This document shows, one piece after another, positions 30,579 to 39,654 of a stretch of DNA of 40,363 bases. Origin of the DNA: Bacteroidota bacterium (GTDB lineage Bacteria > Bacteroidota > Bacteroidia > Chitinophagales > Chitinophagaceae); contig JAEZZY010000078.1 of assembly GCA_023418315.1 (NCBI GenBank), positions 1-40,363 of the forward strand. The letters run 5' to 3'. Made by a program: the position numbers and the translations under genes. Position 1 is the stretch's first letter; the number at the start of each line of letters is the position of its first letter. Under the pieces are notes generated by a model, which saw only the letters and a program-made list of their open reading frames with translations, was not told the origin of the DNA and searched no databases.

Positions 30579-32192
30579 ATGAAAAAACCCTTATCAAAAC
30601 ATTTGCAAGGGGTAATTGCCCTTCTTGCCATGAGTAATGTTGGTAATGCACAATTTGTTACACCTACGATACCCGACCAATTTATTGCTAATGTTACCAC
30701 TCCTTCTCCCTGTCATGATGATTTGGTGGTAAACTGTGATATGCTGCAGACATCCGCGGGTGGCATGCCCATTAAAGCGGTTGCCTGGGACGACAGGATA
30801 GGCAGTACCTACCTGTATTTTGAAGACAATGCAGGAAATGCAGCACCGATAGAGCAGTTTGAAGGATTAAGACCGGATATTGTATTAGCCGATGATAAAT
30901 TTAACCCCAATAACTACAGAGCTGCGGTGGTATATATTGACGGAGGGTATTATCCGCATATCAATTTTTACTTACTAACAGGAGTAGGTACGTCGTCTTT
31001 TACTGTTACTCAAACTGGTTCCATACCATTAAGTCCTAATCCTGTTAACCATAATACTCTGGGAATATTGTATGACAGCGAAGGGATGCCGCATATAGAT
31101 ATGTGGTCGGATGTGAATAACCCGAACCCCGCTACCGGCCTTGCGGGCATGTATGAGTATGTAGTAACATGGGAAGAAGGATACAACATTATGTACGCGT
31201 ATGGAGATGTAAGTACCAACTCGTGGAACGGGATGCCGATTCCCCTTCCTATATCCCCGCAAAAAGATCAGCCAGATGTATCCTGCTATACTGAAGTGAA
31301 TACAGGGCAAAGAGTAGCGTGTTTTGTGTACCGGACAGCAAACGGACTGGAGGTAACCGAGCTGGATATGGCAACACTGGCACATGCCGGAGCTTCTCCT
31401 TACACCGTTACTACAAAAAAAGGTTGGATACCCCGTATAGAATCTATGAGCCAGTACAATAACCGTATAGAACCCGCTAAATGGGAGGTGGTATGCAGCT
31501 ATGGCGACTTCCCTACGGCTACGGCTTACAATGCGGCTTCCCTCGGCGCACCGCAAGATCTTGGAGGACTTACGGGTGATGACAGCAAATCGGTATGTGT
31601 AGCAGCAGGACTTCAGTTTACTGCCGGCGCTACCGATCTGGGTAATAAACAATACACCGCCGGTATTTATCAATGGGCTTCGCAAAACCTCTATGCCCGT
31701 GAAATAGATGCCAACGTAGGCATTATCACCAATCCTAATTACTACCAAATCAATACCAATCCTATGGGAGCCTGGCCTTCCCCTGGGGAATATTGCCTAG
31801 CGGATGCTTCTAAGACACTGGCGCTCAGCAATTGCAGCAATACCGGTGAGTACCTGCTAAGCGCCTGGTATGACGGACATGATGCGGGTAATGGAACGGG
31901 TGGCGCTATATGGATGAAATTGAGTCCTAATACTACACCCATGGTTTTTAAAGCGACCTCTCTGGATAATATTCAATCAGGTAATGACCTTACTATTTAC
32001 CCCAACCCTGCCAAAGACCGCGCATATCTTCCTAAAAAAGGAACTTATCAGGTGTATGATATGAAAGGCCAACAGGTTTTAGAAGTAACGATAGCAAATG
32101 ATAACACTATAGATGTTAGCGCCTTACCCATAGGCTTATATATCATTCGTACTGTAGAAGGCAATAGCGTTTATAGATTTACTAAAGAATAG
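30579..32192 (+). CDS. T9SS-secreted protein of unknown function (type A sorting domain)
   Basis: 537 residues. Signal peptide ending NVGNAQ at about residue 25. The middle (30-455) has repeated beta-rich blocks with Trp/Gly/Asp motifs (KAVAWDDRIGSTYLYFED, HIDMWSDVNNPNPATGL, YLLSAWYDGHDAG), suggesting a beta-propeller-like fold; I do not recognise a family. Residues 473-537 are a T9SS type A sorting domain: YPNPAKDRAYLPKKGTYQVY, MKGQQVLE, IGLYIIRTVEG. The sorting-domain DNA is nearly identical to that of the next gene. The next gene begins 10 bp after the stop with an AGGAGG sequence between, implying one operon. Confidence 0.85.
   Translation: MKKPLSKHLQGVIALLAMSNVGNAQFVTPTIPDQFIANVTTPSPCHDDLVVNCDMLQTSAGGMPIKAVAWDDRIGSTYLYFEDNAGNAAPIEQFEGLRPDIVLADDKFNPNNYRAAVVYIDGGYYPHINFYLLTGVGTSSFTVTQTGSIPLSPNPVNHNTLGILYDSEGMPHIDMWSDVNNPNPATGLAGMYEYVVTWEEGYNIMYAYGDVSTNSWNGMPIPLPISPQKDQPDVSCYTEVNTGQRVACFVYRTANGLEVTELDMATLAHAGASPYTVTTKKGWIPRIESMSQYNNRIEPAKWEVVCSYGDFPTATAYNAASLGAPQDLGGLTGDDSKSVCVAAGLQFTAGATDLGNKQYTAGIYQWASQNLYAREIDANVGIITNPNYYQINTNPMGAWPSPGEYCLADASKTLALSNCSNTGEYLLSAWYDGHDAGNGTGGAIWMKLSPNTTPMVFKATSLDNIQSGNDLTIYPNPAKDRAYLPKKGTYQVYDMKGQQVLEVTIANDNTIDVSALPIGLYIIRTVEGNSVYRFTKE
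31998..32120 (+). repeat. Sorting-domain DNA repeat, copy 1
   Basis: 123 bp matching 32893-33015 with four mismatches by eye. It covers the core of the T9SS sorting domain of the first tandem gene. The similarity resumes at the 3' ends and past the stop codons (TTTACTAAAGAATAG and GGGGCATTATG). Confidence 0.9.
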
Positions 32193-32202
32193 GAGGGGCA
32201 TT

Positions 32203-33087
32203 ATGAAAAACACACTCGTATTCATTTTGCTTGTTTTAAGTAGCATATCCGGGTGGACGCAATCCACACCGCTTTATGTTTGCGATACGGTACAACCAAC
32301 CTCCTTAGGAGCAGTGAGTGGCTCACACATCCCTCTCAATACCGGTAGGAATATTGCTCAATGTATATATCTTCTTAGTGATTTTCCGGGAATGCCCGCA
32401 CAAGGGCAGATAACCGATGTGTATATACCGGTGTCAGACACGGCTGCGAAAGGCACCAAGTTGCACGGGCTTACCATAAAAATGAAACCTACCGGAAAAA
32501 ATGCTTTCCCGATGAGCATGGCATTAAATAATCAAATAGAAACCGGGTTGACCACTGTATATTATGACAGCGTGTATGTGCTGCAAGATTCATTGTTTCC
32601 CGGAGACTGGATACGGCTGACCTTACCAGTACCCTACAACTATTCTTTTGTGCCTGGAGCAGACAGCAGCAAAAACCTGATTGTAGAAGTATCACAAGAC
32701 TCTATAAAAGGAATTAATACATACGTTTATCAATATACCCCAAGTTTCAGCGGGACACGGTGGCTAAATACTGGTCATCACACCAGCACTGTCGCGGTTG
32801 GGTATTTTTTATTGGTTCTCGGCTTCAATCCCAAACCTGATCCGCCACCCCTTGGGGTTTCCGGTACTGATAAAAACAGGGAGTGGGTGGTTTACCCCAA
32901 CCCTGCCAAAGACCGCGTATATCTTCCTAAAAAAGGAACTTATCAGGTGTATGATATGAAAGGCCAACAGGTTTTAGAAGTAACGATAGCAAATGATAAT
33001 ACGATTGATGTTAGCATTTTGCCCACAGGAGTTTACATCATTCGTTCTACAGAAAACAATATCGTTTACAGATTTACTAAAGAATAG
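32203..33087 (+). CDS. Short T9SS-secreted protein (type A sorting domain)
   Basis: 294 residues. Signal peptide MKNTLVFILLVLSSISGWTQ. Residues 25-215 form one beta-sandwich-like domain with DVYIPVSDTAAKGTKLHGL and FVPGADSSKNLIVEVSQDS, similar in layout to domains in Bacteroidota secreted proteins that carry no enzyme motif. The sorting domain (230-294, VYPNPAKDRVYLPKK) is almost the same as that of the upstream gene. AGGAGG lies 7 bp before the ATG, unusual in this phylum, but the same bases also form the end of the duplicated segment. Confidence 0.82.
   Translation: MKNTLVFILLVLSSISGWTQSTPLYVCDTVQPTSLGAVSGSHIPLNTGRNIAQCIYLLSDFPGMPAQGQITDVYIPVSDTAAKGTKLHGLTIKMKPTGKNAFPMSMALNNQIETGLTTVYYDSVYVLQDSLFPGDWIRLTLPVPYNYSFVPGADSSKNLIVEVSQDSIKGINTYVYQYTPSFSGTRWLNTGHHTSTVAVGYFLLVLGFNPKPDPPPLGVSGTDKNREWVVYPNPAKDRVYLPKKGTYQVYDMKGQQVLEVTIANDNTIDVSILPTGVYIIRSTENNIVYRFTKE
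32893..33015 (+). repeat. Sorting-domain DNA repeat, copy 2
   Basis: Second copy of the 123-bp segment at 31998-32120, with four mismatches, three of them clustered near the 3' end. Confidence 0.9.
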
Positions 33088-33097
33088 AAGGGGCATT

Positions 33098-33121
33098 ATG
33101 AGGGTAAATCTGTTTGATTAA
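33098..33121 (+). pseudogene. Vestigial start of a third tandem gene
   Basis: After the stop of the short T9SS gene the sequence GAAGGGGCATTATG repeats the ribosome-site-plus-ATG found before that gene (GGAGGGGCATTATG). Here only seven codons (MRVNLFD) follow before TAA, which overlaps the uvrC stop. It looks like the leftover edge of the duplication. Confidence 0.55.
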
Positions 33122-34941
33122 ATTTCCGATGTTCCTTCATGAAAATGCGCCCAGATGATTCTTGCTTTTTTTGCGCCTGCTACTCTGGTCAGCTCCCGCT
33201 CGGTAAGGGTTTTGATATTTTTTACCGAACGAAATTCTTGTAATAATTCCGTAGCGATTTTTTCGCCAATACCGGGTATGGATTCTAATTCATTTTTGAT
33301 GGTTCCTTTGCTGCGCACTTGCCTATGAAAGGTAATTCCGAAGCGATGCACTTCATCTCGTATCCGCCGCACCAGTAAATGCGCGGGGCTGTCATAGGGA
33401 AGTTGTAACGGCTTTTCATCTCCGGGAAAAAACAGACTCTCTTCTCTTTTTGCAAGTCCTACCACTGTCATCCTACCAATCAACCCAAGTTGTTCTATGC
33501 TTTGCAACGCGGCATTGAGCTGCCCCTTACCTCCGTCTATTATCACTAACTGAGGCAAGTCCTTTCCCTCTTCCAGCAGCCTTTTATAGCGGCGGTAAAC
33601 AATTTCCGCCATAGAGGCAAAATCATTGATACCCTCCACCGTTTTGATGTGAAAATGTCGGTATTCCTTTTTATAGGGTTCGGCATTTTTAAAACAAACC
33701 ATCGCCGCCACCGGATAAGCACCTTGAAAATTGGAGTTATCAAAACATTCGATATGCTGCGGCAGGTCTTGCAGTTGTAAAGCTTCTTGCAGTTGCTCCA
33801 GCACTTCTACCTTGTCGGCTTCCGTTTTTTCGCTAAGAAGCAAGGTCTTTTTCCTTCTTGTTTCTTCTTTGAGTATTTCCGCATTTTTCAGGCTTAGATC
33901 CAACAGTTTCTTTTTATCACCGGCTTTGGGAATCGTCAGTTTTAAGGTAGCATCCGTTACATTAATCTCCATCGGCACTACAATTTCTTTTGCCGTGCTG
34001 CCCGATGCATCACGCAGTCGGCTAACGGCAAGCGAAAGAATCGTTTCATCCGTTTCATCTAACAGTTTAGCAATTGCAATAGTTTTGGAATGAATCACAC
34101 TGCCGTTGCTGAGCATCATATAATTAACAAATGCCTGCTCCTCATTGCTGAGAATGGTGGCTATATCCACATCCTCCAAATGTGTGCTGACTACCGTTGA
34201 TTTGCTTGTATATTCTTGCAACGATTCTATTTTTTTCCGGATGACTTCGGCTTTTTCAAACTCCATTTTTTCGGCATGAAGTTGCATTTCGGCACGCAGG
34301 TTTTTTAGCACTTCGCCGGTATTTCCCTTTAGCACATGCCTTACCTGCTGTATGCTTTCCTTATATTCTTCTTCCGTTTGCAATCCTTCACAAGGGCCTT
34401 TACAATTTCCCAAATGATATTCTAAGCACACTTTAAATTTTCCTTTTTTGATGTTGGCAGGCGAAAGATTGAGGCTGCAGGTGCGTAGCGGAATGTTTGT
34501 TTTTATCAACTGTAACAATTCTTTGACGCGCCATACTCCGGTGAAAGGACCTATATATTCCGAGCCGTCGCGTATAATTTTTCTTGTAAAAAACACCCGC
34601 GGAAAATGCTCTTTTTTGATGACGATATAGGGATAAGTTTTATCATCGCGCAAGCTGATATTAAACTTAGGCTGATGATGCTTGATGAGTGAATTTTCCA
34701 GCAAAAAAGCATCATGCTCGTTGTCGGTAACGGTAAATTCGATATGATGGATAAGCGTTACAAGACGCTGCGTTTTATAGTTCACACCGGTCTTGTTGAA
34801 ATAAGAACTTACACGCTTGCGCAGGTCTTTGGCTTTGCCTACATACAAAAGTTTTTGCTTGCTGTCATAATAGCGGTAGCAACCCGGTTGGGAAGGAAGG
34901 GATTTTACAATTTTGGAAAAATCATCTCTGGTCATCTGCAC
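33118..34941 (-). CDS. uvrC: Excinuclease ABC subunit UvrC
   Basis: 607 residues. UvrC makes both incisions in nucleotide excision repair. The N-terminal GIY-YIG nuclease is PGCYRYYDSKQKLLYVGKAK (18-37). The linker Cys region has CLEYHLGNCKGPC. The UVR domain, which binds UvrB, is at about 205-240 (EKMEFEKAEVIRKKIESL). The RNase H-like 3'... 5' nuclease half carries ECFDNSNFQGAYPVAAMV and VIIDGGKGQL. The helix-hairpin-helix end is SIPGIGEKIATELL. Start MQMTRDDF; the second Met is also possible. Confidence 0.97.
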   Translation of the reverse strand: MQMTRDDFSKIVKSLPSQPGCYRYYDSKQKLLYVGKAKDLRKRVSSYFNKTGVNYKTQRLVTLIHHIEFTVTDNEHDAFLLENSLIKHHQPKFNISLRDDKTYPYIVIKKEHFPRVFFTRKIIRDGSEYIGPFTGVWRVKELLQLIKTNIPLRTCSLNLSPANIKKGKFKVCLEYHLGNCKGPCEGLQTEEEYKESIQQVRHVLKGNTGEVLKNLRAEMQLHAEKMEFEKAEVIRKKIESLQEYTSKSTVVSTHLEDVDIATILSNEEQAFVNYMMLSNGSVIHSKTIAIAKLLDETDETILSLAVSRLRDASGSTAKEIVVPMEINVTDATLKLTIPKAGDKKKLLDLSLKNAEILKEETRRKKTLLLSEKTEADKVEVLEQLQEALQLQDLPQHIECFDNSNFQGAYPVAAMVCFKNAEPYKKEYRHFHIKTVEGINDFASMAEIVYRRYKRLLEEGKDLPQLVIIDGGKGQLNAALQSIEQLGLIGRMTVVGLAKREESLFFPGDEKPLQLPYDSPAHLLVRRIRDEVHRFGITFHRQVRSKGTIKNELESIPGIGEKIATELLQEFRSVKNIKTLTERELTRVAGAKKARIIWAHFHEGTSEI

Positions 34942-35061
34942 ATTTTTTAAAAAAATAACCCAAACTATCGTTCACATAAAAACGCTGTAATCAACTACGT
35001 TTTGTATAAAAAATCGCTGCGCGAAACTTATGTTTCTGCGGCTATAAACCCGAATAAATTT

Positions 35062-35616
35062 TTACATAAAATAATATTCCACTTTCAGGTTTTTATCTTT
35101 TCCGAGAAAGGAAGATTCAACCTCCTGGATTTGAATCAGTTTCACCGGTTTGTAGAACAGCTTTTGCACTTTTCCGTTTTTTTCGGTTTCGATATAAATG
35201 GATTGGATTTTATTGTTCAAGGCATCGCTGCTTATTTGCAGTTTTTTGGTGAAGAGATCAGGGTCTTTGGCTTCATAGAAAAAATTCCGTGTATCGGTAA
35301 TATCATCTTCAAACATAGAGAAATGATAACGGTCAAGATATTTTTTATCGCTGATGTCGGAGGCGAAAAACGGCTTCAACACGGCTGCCCAGTCCATGGT
35401 AAGTGCCGACTCCAGACTGCTGTCCACTTTGCCATTTAACGTTACTATTTTATGTAGCGTATAGGGCTGTCCGCCGAAGGTATGGAATTGATCGTCGGCA
35501 AATTGTATGATGGAAAAATAAGTGCCGCCGGATGTATCGGCTGTCGGGCTATGTGCGTCTTTTTTGCAAGAGGCAATCAGTAGCAGTATAAAAGAAAGAA
35601 GCAAGTAACGATTCAC
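35062..35616 (-). CDS. Hypothetical lipoprotein (DUF-type, 184 aa)
   Basis: Starts with GTG. Signal peptide II with lipobox LIASC, Cys at 17, then KKDAHSPTADTSGG linker. The remainder is beta-strand-rich (YFSIIQFADDQFHTFGGQPYTLHKIV; KNGKVQKLFYKPVKLIQIQEVESSF). I know the type as an uncharacterised Chitinophagaceae-like lipoprotein with no assigned role. It follows yqgE by 31 bp on the same strand and is likely co-transcribed. The 120 bp before uvrC hold no gene. Confidence 0.78.
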   Translation of the reverse strand: MNRYLLLSFILLLIASCKKDAHSPTADTSGGTYFSIIQFADDQFHTFGGQPYTLHKIVTLNGKVDSSLESALTMDWAAVLKPFFASDISDKKYLDRYHFSMFEDDITDTRNFFYEAKDPDLFTKKLQISSDALNNKIQSIYIETEKNGKVQKLFYKPVKLIQIQEVESSFLGKDKNLKVEYYFM

Positions 35617-35647
35617 GGTTTGGTAATAACAAAATAAAGACGCAAAA

Positions 35648-36226
35648 TTAATTCAATTGCGGGTCAATAGGCAACTCTGCAAGGTAGCGGTAATCATTGC
35701 CTAAGAGCTGTATCGCTTTTTTCCAGATTTCATGGGGCGGTGTATGAAAAACAATGTCTTCATTGGCATCTGCTACCAGCCAGGTTCCTTCCGCCATTTC
35801 CGCGTCTAATTGCCCCGCTGCCCAGCCCGCATAGCCCAGAAAAAATTTGATGCTTTGGGGTTGATAATCGTGCATGAGGATTGTTTCTTGTAGTTTATCA
35901 AAAGAGCCGCCCCAGTAAATATTTTCGGTTACGGGTTTACCGTCTAATTTTTCGGGTATCTGATGTAGGATATGCAAAGTGTCGTGTTGCACCGGTCCGC
36001 CTTGGTAAATCGGTTCGGTAGAAGCAGAAAGCTCTACTAAGATGTCGCCTAAGCGCAGGTCGGTTTCTATGTTTAAGACAAAACCGAGCGTACCGTCTTC
36101 TGAATGTTCACAAATAAAAACCACCGTACGCAGGAAATTTCCGTCTTTCAGAAAGGGCTCTGCAATAAGGAGCTTTCCTGCCGCCGGCTTATGGTAGGGA
36201 GGTTTTTTGAGATTAAAATCGTTCAT
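35648..36226 (-). CDS. YqgE/AlgH family protein
   Basis: 192 residues from the ATG at 36226. Family landmarks are AAGKLLIAEPFLKDGNFLRTVV (start of fold), GTLGFVLN, YQGGPV, and FFLGYAGWAAGQLDAEM. The molecular role of the family is not settled; AlgH was first linked to alginate regulation in Pseudomonas. The open frame reaches 36265, but the extra 13 residues are non-conserved, and a TATTTTTA box (36241-36234) ends 7 bases before the chosen ATG. Confidence 0.93.
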   Translation of the reverse strand: MNDFNLKKPPYHKPAAGKLLIAEPFLKDGNFLRTVVFICEHSEDGTLGFVLNIETDLRLGDILVELSASTEPIYQGGPVQHDTLHILHQIPEKLDGKPVTENIYWGGSFDKLQETILMHDYQPQSIKFFLGYAGWAAGQLDAEMAEGTWLVADANEDIVFHTPPHEIWKKAIQLLGNDYRYLAELPIDPQLN

Positions 36227-36339
36227 GGCTGAATAAAAATAGTAGGATGCGGATGAAAAACCCAAAAATAATTCACTACTTAAATCTTCATTTTATACAT
36301 TTAAGACCTATTCGCAATTTGTTGCAGTGCTTTATTTTT

Positions 36340-39300
36340 ATGAAAAGAGTATTCTATCTGTTGTGCCTGCTTTTTATTCATACAGTATCCTGGGGGCAGG
36401 TAAACCTTAATGCAGGTCTTGTTGCCTACTATCCGTTCAACGGAAATTTTAATGACGTGAGTGGAAACGGCAATAACGGGACGGGGCAAAACGGTGTCGG
36501 TTTTGGAATGGATCAGTGGGGGAATCCTAATGCTGCGGCTTTTTTTGATGGAATTGATGACTGGGTTTCTATTACCCCCTCGGCTTCTATTACCTCCAGT
36601 AAAAGACTCACTGTGGCTTTTCGGTTCAAAACAAATTCTACATCGGATCAAATTCCCATCTCAAAATCTGATGTCCTTCAAGGTTCAAACGGTAATCTAA
36701 ATAATTTCCAATATCAGTTAGGTTTCAATTGCAGTCCGCCTCTACCTTCTTCCAATTTTTATTTTGCTACAAATCATCATAACTCTTGCAATAGTTTGTC
36801 TTTAGCATCGGACTATTCCTATGCCGGAGCCATAGTACCTAATGTATGGTATTGCATCGCAGCAGTGTTTGATAGCGGTATAAAAAGCCTCTACGTGAAT
36901 GGATTACTTGTAAATCAACAGCCGGTTGCATCAGGTATAAACCCTACTTATGTTGATTCCTGTGTAAATGGGAACCTACGATTTGGATATTGGTGGGCAA
37001 ATGACCCCAAATGGTTTAGCGGATTCATGGATGAAGTAAGATTATACAACCGCGCTTTGTCTGCAATAGAAATAGACTCTTTATGCAATTATATGCCTAC
37101 ATCGGAAACTATCATCAATAAATACGCGGCAGTACTTAGCTTCGACCCTTGCGCCAACGAGCTTACTGTAGATACGGCAACGGATTTCAACGTAGGTGAC
37201 ACCATATTGATGATACAAATGAAAGGCGCTACAATAGACAGCTCCAATACGGCTGCATTCGGGGATGTGCTGAATTATAACGGTGCCGGAAATTACGAAT
37301 ACAATGTAATCAGTTCTAAAAATGGAAATGCCTTAGGGCTGCTATACGATATTGTACGGAGTTATGATATTCCTCAGGGAAAAGTGCAGGTGGTCAAAGT
37401 ACCCAATTATCAAAATTATACAGTTGGTCAGACGATTACTTCTTCCCCATGGAATGGAATGAAAGGCGGAGTGATAGCAATGAATGTAACCAATACGCTG
37501 ACGTTAAATAACAATATTGATGCCACCGGCAAAGGGTTTAGAGGAGGACAATTTACAAACGCTACCACATTTTTATGTAATCAAACGAACTATTACTATC
37601 CACTGATAGGAAACAATGGAGGAATGAAGGGAGAAGGTATTTATGAGATTTTACCGAATAAACAATATGGAAGAGGAAAACTAAGTAATGGCGGCGGTGG
37701 CGGCAACAATACCAACGCAGGCGGCGGCGGTGGCGGTAATGGAGGAAGCGGAGGCATAGGCGGGAAACAATGGATGGCATGTGATACGATAAATCATTAT
37801 GGAGGAGTAGGCGGAGCTGCATTAAATTATTCTGCCGCTACAGATAAAATATTCTTGGGCGGTGGTGGCGGTGCAGGCCACGAAAATAATTTCGATACGG
37901 ATAACGGCGGCAACGGAGGAGGGCTAGTTCTTATTAAAGCAGGAAGCATTGTGGGTAATGGTTCTGCAAAAATTATAGCCAATGGAGACAGCTGCTCAAA
38001 TGTGAACTCTATGAACGTGCTATCTGGAGATGGACAAAGCGGCGGGGGCGGTGGTGGTTGTATTTTGTTGAATGTAACCGGGACAATGAGCAATTTCCAG
38101 GTGGAAGCAAAAGGTGGTAAAGGAGGAGATTTATTTGGCCCCATCACTGTAGATATTCATGGGCCAGGGGGAGGGGGAGGAGGAGGAAGTGTTTTATTCT
38201 GTAATACAACACTGCCTGCTTCTTCGGTACATACAGATGGTGCTATAAATGGTGTCAATTTCCCTTATGGCGGACATCCAAATGGTGCTTTGCCCGGCAC
38301 GAATGGCATTACGTTGAGCAATTATCCTTCAACCTTCCCTACAGATACGTTTAAGACCATTAACCTGAATATAAATTTTACCGACTCTTTCATCACTTGC
38401 AAAACCCGTAAATTCATCAATCTTACATCCAATTCATCTTCACTTACTTGGCAATGGTATTTCGGAGATGGCGCTACTTCGGGTCAAACCAGCCCTACGC
38501 ACACTTATGTGCAAAACGGAATCTATAATGTATGGTTGATAGCCACGGACTCTGCCGGCTGTACCGATTCGGTTCAAAAAACGGTTGTCATAGGTGGCGG
38601 CGATACCGTAAATATAAACATCACATCCTGCGATACAACTTTTGTTTTCGCAGGGCAAACGATTTCCACTTCCGGAACCTACTCACTTACCTTGCAAAAT
38701 GTTCAAGGCTGCGATTCGCTTATTCTTTTAAATCTAACTATCCTTCCCAAACATCAAATGACCATTTCGGCGGCTATCTGTAGCGATTCGGTTTACGACT
38801 TCGGAGGGGTGCAGCTCCATACCTCCGGTATCTATACGCATTTGTTTCAAAACAGTTTAGGGTGCGATTCTTTGGTTACACTCAACCTTACCGTTGTAGA
38901 GCCGCAGACGGATACCGTTAGGGCGGATATTTGTGAAGATTCTACATTCTATTTTGCCGGGCAGACTTTCGACAGTGCAGGTACGTATGTATTCTATTTT
39001 GAAAATAGCACAGGCTGCGATTCTACGGTGTATCTCCTTCTTTCCTTAGCCGGTACTCCGGCAGTGAATTTTCAATTTGCACCCATCATTCCTGAAACTA
39101 ATATCCCTACCACGTTTAAAAACACATCATCCAATTGTATAGGCTATTGGTGGGATTTTGGGGATGGTACTTCAAGCAGCGAAGCCGACCCGATACATCA
39201 ATACAGCGAAACCGGACAATATACAGTATGCCTCACCGGCTGGAATGCCGAAGGCTGCTCTTCTACGGTTTGCAAAAGAGTAGATGCAAGTGTCTTTTAC

Positions 39301-39570
39301 GTCATAGATGTGCCTACCGCTTTTTCTCCTAATGACGATGGCTATAATGACGTACTCTACGTGAAAGGCATCGGGGTAAAAGAATTTACCTTCCGGATAT
39401 ACAACCGGTGGGGCAACCTTGTTTTTGAAACGAATGATTTAACCAAAGGATGGGACGGCACTTATCACGGAATAAAACAAGATATCGAAGCCTTTGCCTA
39501 TACGCTGAAGGCAACTTTTGGTAACAACAAACAATTTGAAAAACAGGGCAATATCACCATTCTGAAATAA
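36340..39570 (+). CDS. T9SS type B surface protein with LamG, glycine-rich and PKD regions
   Basis: 1076 residues from ATG 36340 (signal peptide MKRVFYLLCLLFIHTVSWGQ). LamG-like domain 25-240 (GLVAYYPFNGNFNDVSGNGN, GFMDEVRLYNRALS). Beta-helix-like region 240-450. Glycine-rich stretch about 450-620 with runs such as GGGGGNGGSGGIGG. PKD domain about 675-755 (WYFGDGATSGQTSPTHTY). Three tandem units of about 40 residues (762-902) with the pattern CDTTFVFAGQTIS...GTY...GCDSL. A second PKD (905-985, WWDFGDGTSSSEADP). C-terminal gliding-motility-type sorting domain (992-1076, AFSPNDDGYND ... YNRWGNLVFE ... GWDGTY). Predicted large adhesin exported by T9SS. Divergent from yqgE. Confidence 0.92.
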   Translation: MKRVFYLLCLLFIHTVSWGQVNLNAGLVAYYPFNGNFNDVSGNGNNGTGQNGVGFGMDQWGNPNAAAFFDGIDDWVSITPSASITSSKRLTVAFRFKTNSTSDQIPISKSDVLQGSNGNLNNFQYQLGFNCSPPLPSSNFYFATNHHNSCNSLSLASDYSYAGAIVPNVWYCIAAVFDSGIKSLYVNGLLVNQQPVASGINPTYVDSCVNGNLRFGYWWANDPKWFSGFMDEVRLYNRALSAIEIDSLCNYMPTSETIINKYAAVLSFDPCANELTVDTATDFNVGDTILMIQMKGATIDSSNTAAFGDVLNYNGAGNYEYNVISSKNGNALGLLYDIVRSYDIPQGKVQVVKVPNYQNYTVGQTITSSPWNGMKGGVIAMNVTNTLTLNNNIDATGKGFRGGQFTNATTFLCNQTNYYYPLIGNNGGMKGEGIYEILPNKQYGRGKLSNGGGGGNNTNAGGGGGGNGGSGGIGGKQWMACDTINHYGGVGGAALNYSAATDKIFLGGGGGAGHENNFDTDNGGNGGGLVLIKAGSIVGNGSAKIIANGDSCSNVNSMNVLSGDGQSGGGGGGCILLNVTGTMSNFQVEAKGGKGGDLFGPITVDIHGPGGGGGGGSVLFCNTTLPASSVHTDGAINGVNFPYGGHPNGALPGTNGITLSNYPSTFPTDTFKTINLNINFTDSFITCKTRKFINLTSNSSSLTWQWYFGDGATSGQTSPTHTYVQNGIYNVWLIATDSAGCTDSVQKTVVIGGGDTVNINITSCDTTFVFAGQTISTSGTYSLTLQNVQGCDSLILLNLTILPKHQMTISAAICSDSVYDFGGVQLHTSGIYTHLFQNSLGCDSLVTLNLTVVEPQTDTVRADICEDSTFYFAGQTFDSAGTYVFYFENSTGCDSTVYLLLSLAGTPAVNFQFAPIIPETNIPTTFKNTSSNCIGYWWDFGDGTSSSEADPIHQYSETGQYTVCLTGWNAEGCSSTVCKRVDASVFYVIDVPTAFSPNDDGYNDVLYVKGIGVKEFTFRIYNRWGNLVFETNDLTKGWDGTYHGIKQDIEAFAYTLKATFGNNKQFEKQGNITILK

Positions 39571-39590
39571 GGCATAGCGCTGCTCACATG

Positions 39591-39629
39591 AAATAAAGGA
39601 GAACGCATTACCGCTTTCTCCTTATTTTT
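39591..39629 (+). terminator. Terminator after the type B surface protein
   Basis: AAGGAGAA (39596-39603) pairs with TTCTCCTT (39616-39623), flanked by A/T pairs, followed by ATTTTT. Confidence 0.75.
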
Positions 39630-39654
39630 ACACAGCGCATTTTCAAATTCGTAC

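Noticed and set aside
37562..38147. Pro/Arg-rich antisense frames opposite the glycine-rich region
   Set aside because: They arise mechanically because Gly codons (GGN) read as Pro/Thr/Ala codons on the other strand.
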